Origin: Acinetobacter bouvetii
GTDB lineage: Bacteria > Pseudomonadota > Gammaproteobacteria > Pseudomonadales > Moraxellaceae
DNA: 64,000 nt
Reading direction: 5' to 3'
Assembly: GCF_902753875.1 (NCBI RefSeq)
Contig: NZ_CADDTS010000023.1
Coordinates: 1 to 64,000 of the forward strand
How positions within the stretch are numbered: the first letter of the stretch is position 1; each line of letters opens with the position of its first letter. A program made the translations under genes and the position numbers. Shown here one piece after another: positions 62,931-64,000 of this stretch. The notes beneath the pieces are model-generated. The model was not told the origin of the DNA, ran no database searches, and saw nothing but the letters and a program-made list of their open reading frames with translations.

Positions 62931-63704
62931 TTACTTTAAATTAAGGAGGTTTTCAAAGTTTTGCATTGTAATGAAAGCGATTTCCTCAACCGACTTATCA
63001 TATACATCACTTAAGGCTTTGGCTACATAGGGAACGTATTTTGGCTCATTAGACTTTCCTCTATATGGTACGGGTGCCAGATAAGGACTATCTGTTTCAA
63101 TCAAGACCCGATCCAGTGGAACCTGCTTGGCCACATCACGCAAATCCTGGGCATTTTTAAACGAAACAATCCCGGAAAATGACACATAGTATCCGCAGTC
63201 CAGCACGGCTTTGGCTGTTTCCCAGTCTTCAGTAAAACAGTGCAAAATGCCATGTGTCGACTTTTCTGCACGAATAATATCGACTGTATCGTGCTTGGCT
63301 GAACGTGTATGTACCACTACAGGCTTTTTTACTGCTTGTGAGGCATGGATATGACGGGCAAAACATTGTTTTTGCTCTGCAATAAAATCGGTGCTGTGAA
63401 AATAATCCAGACCGGTTTCACCAATTGCCCAGACTTTTTCTGGTTGAGCCAATTCAATTAAATAATCAGTGGTTGCACGAGCCATCGTGTCAGGATCTTC
63501 ACAGGGATGAACCCCGACACTGTATCCAACATCCGCGTGACGTGCGGCTATTTTCGCAAGCTCTATATGATCATCCAGATCCACCGAGATACTCATGAAC
63601 TTGGATACGCCCGCTTCACGCGCCTGTGCTAATGCCAAATCCAGATCACCTTCATAAGGTGTTAAATCCAGCAAGGTTAAATGGCAGTGAGTATCTACAA
63701 ACAC
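62931..63704 (-). CDS. TatD-family metal-dependent hydrolase
   Basis: A 257-residue TIM-barrel enzyme. The metal-binding Asp-Thr-His-Cys-His at the N-terminus, a Glu in Gly-Glu-Thr-Gly-Leu-Asp-Tyr, and Glu-Thr-Asp-Ser-Pro-Tyr-Leu near the C-terminus are the usual set. TatD-type proteins are 3'-5' exonucleases or DNases in the cytoplasm, linked to DNA repair and fragment clearing. It lies after pilZ, the common pilZ-tatD order, but is in the YcfH/TatD subgroup rather than a certain orthologue of E. coli TatD. Confidence 0.93.
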   Translation of the reverse strand: MFVDTHCHLTLLDLTPYEGDLDLALAQAREAGVSKFMSISVDLDDHIELAKIAARHADVGYSVGVHPCEDPDTMARATTDYLIELAQPEKVWAIGETGLDYFHSTDFIAEQKQCFARHIHASQAVKKPVVVHTRSAKHDTVDIIRAEKSTHGILHCFTEDWETAKAVLDCGYYVSFSGIVSFKNAQDLRDVAKQVPLDRVLIETDSPYLAPVPYRGKSNEPKYVPYVAKALSDVYDKSVEEIAFITMQNFENLLNLK

Positions 63705-63730
63705 GGTGAAATCCTAAATCGTTTAAACAC

Positions 63731-64000
63731 CTACATAGTGTAACTAGTTCGACCTTCAGACTTAATACCTGTTAGTATTTTTTCAGCTTCTGATTTGTAA
63801 TAAACACCTTTTTCCCCAGTCAACTGCATGCCAAATCCCTGTAATTTGATGCCATTTTGCTTTTGTGAGACCCAGATTACCTTGCCTGTCAGAGGAATTT
63901 TTTGTGATTGTTCTGGTAAGGTGGCCAATACAAAAACTTCATCACCCAATTTTACTGCCTGTTTGGTTGGAATAAAGAGTCCGCCACCCACCACATAAGG
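63731..64000 (-). CDS. pilZ: Type IV pilus PilZ-domain protein (N-terminus outside the window)
   Basis: At least 89 residues are visible to the window edge; the true start lies beyond 64000, as the frame is open through Pro-Tyr-Val-Val. The core Gly-Gly-Gly-Leu-Phe-Ile-Pro-Thr matches PilZ of P. aeruginosa, as does the C-terminal Arg-Thr-Ser-Tyr-Thr-Met. The true PilZ protein usually does not bind cyclic di-GMP but works with PilB and FimX in type IV pilus assembly. The GTG at 63994 should not be taken as the start. Confidence 0.9.
   Translation of the reverse strand, partial: PYVVGGGLFIPTKQAVKLGDEVFVLATLPEQSQKIPLTGKVIWVSQKQNGIKLQGFGMQLTGEKGVYYKSEAEKILTGIKSEGRTSYTM

Noticed and set aside
1..64000. 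tRNA, rRNA or CRISPR array
   Set aside because: I looked for cloverleaf-like segments ending in CCA, conserved rRNA blocks and regularly spaced repeats, and saw none. A tRNA or repeat search program would settle this.

Overview
The window looks like chromosomal DNA of an Acinetobacter species. The evidence is the AT-rich composition, an AceI/AceR pair whose AceI keeps Glu15, dispersed type II secretion genes (gspHIJK next to a TetR gene), and the rpsA-ihfB-lapA and pilZ-tatD gene orders. I cannot name the species from sequence alone. I see no tRNA or rRNA gene, CRISPR array, prophage or plasmid replication gene. The only complete mobile element is one IS30-family insertion sequence; the tail of an apparently identical copy opens the window.

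Left part (1-18500): the IS30 tail (1-127) is followed by a four-gene minus-strand operon: circularly permuted ATP-grasp enzyme, alpha-E protein, transglutaminase-like protease and Anbu, a proteasome-like N-terminal-threonine hydrolase. A divergent WYL-type regulator sits beside it. This operon is the least understood biochemical system here. Next come a membrane-anchored glutamate-synthase-like flavoprotein, an alpha/beta hydrolase-YdcF-murB-tyrosine phosphatase run, an iron-type alcohol dehydrogenase, an OmpW porin, a thioesterase, dnaX, a hypothetical membrane protein and the complete IS30 element (17453-18500, 3-bp target duplication TCA).

Middle part (18500-44800): an NlpE-like lipoprotein and a family VIII-type serine hydrolase lead into a fatty-acyl module (MaoC-like hydratase, two-domain FabG4-like ketoreductase, divergent thiolase with a Ser/Thr/Lys-rich N-terminal extension). 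Efflux and transport genes follow: the AceI/AceR chlorhexidine-type pair with a near-perfect palindrome between them, transaldolase, a LysE-type exporter, a BenE-type transporter, and an SMR pump in an operon with its TetR regulator and an operator-like palindrome over the promoter. After these are a lipoprotein esterase, two UspA proteins, aminopeptidase N, a zinc-ribbon protein of unknown function, thiM, a GNAT-like protein, a TerC/CBS membrane protein, two near-identical tandem MarR regulators and an SRAP (HMCES/YedK) protein.

Right part (44800-64000): mostly housekeeping. It holds malate synthase G, ZapE, an AraC regulator, a LysO exporter, pyrF, lapA-ihfB-rpsA-cmk, a SRPBCC protein, tadA, a 3-hydroxyisobutyryl-CoA hydrolase-like enzyme, ung, a QueD-like enzyme, the pseudopilin genes gspH-I-J-K, a TetR regulator, tatD and a partial pilZ. 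GspI carries an unusual ~70-residue leader built from two copies of a 132-bp-spaced repeat. Related palindromic spacer repeats occur at 21265-21405 and 51455-51540.
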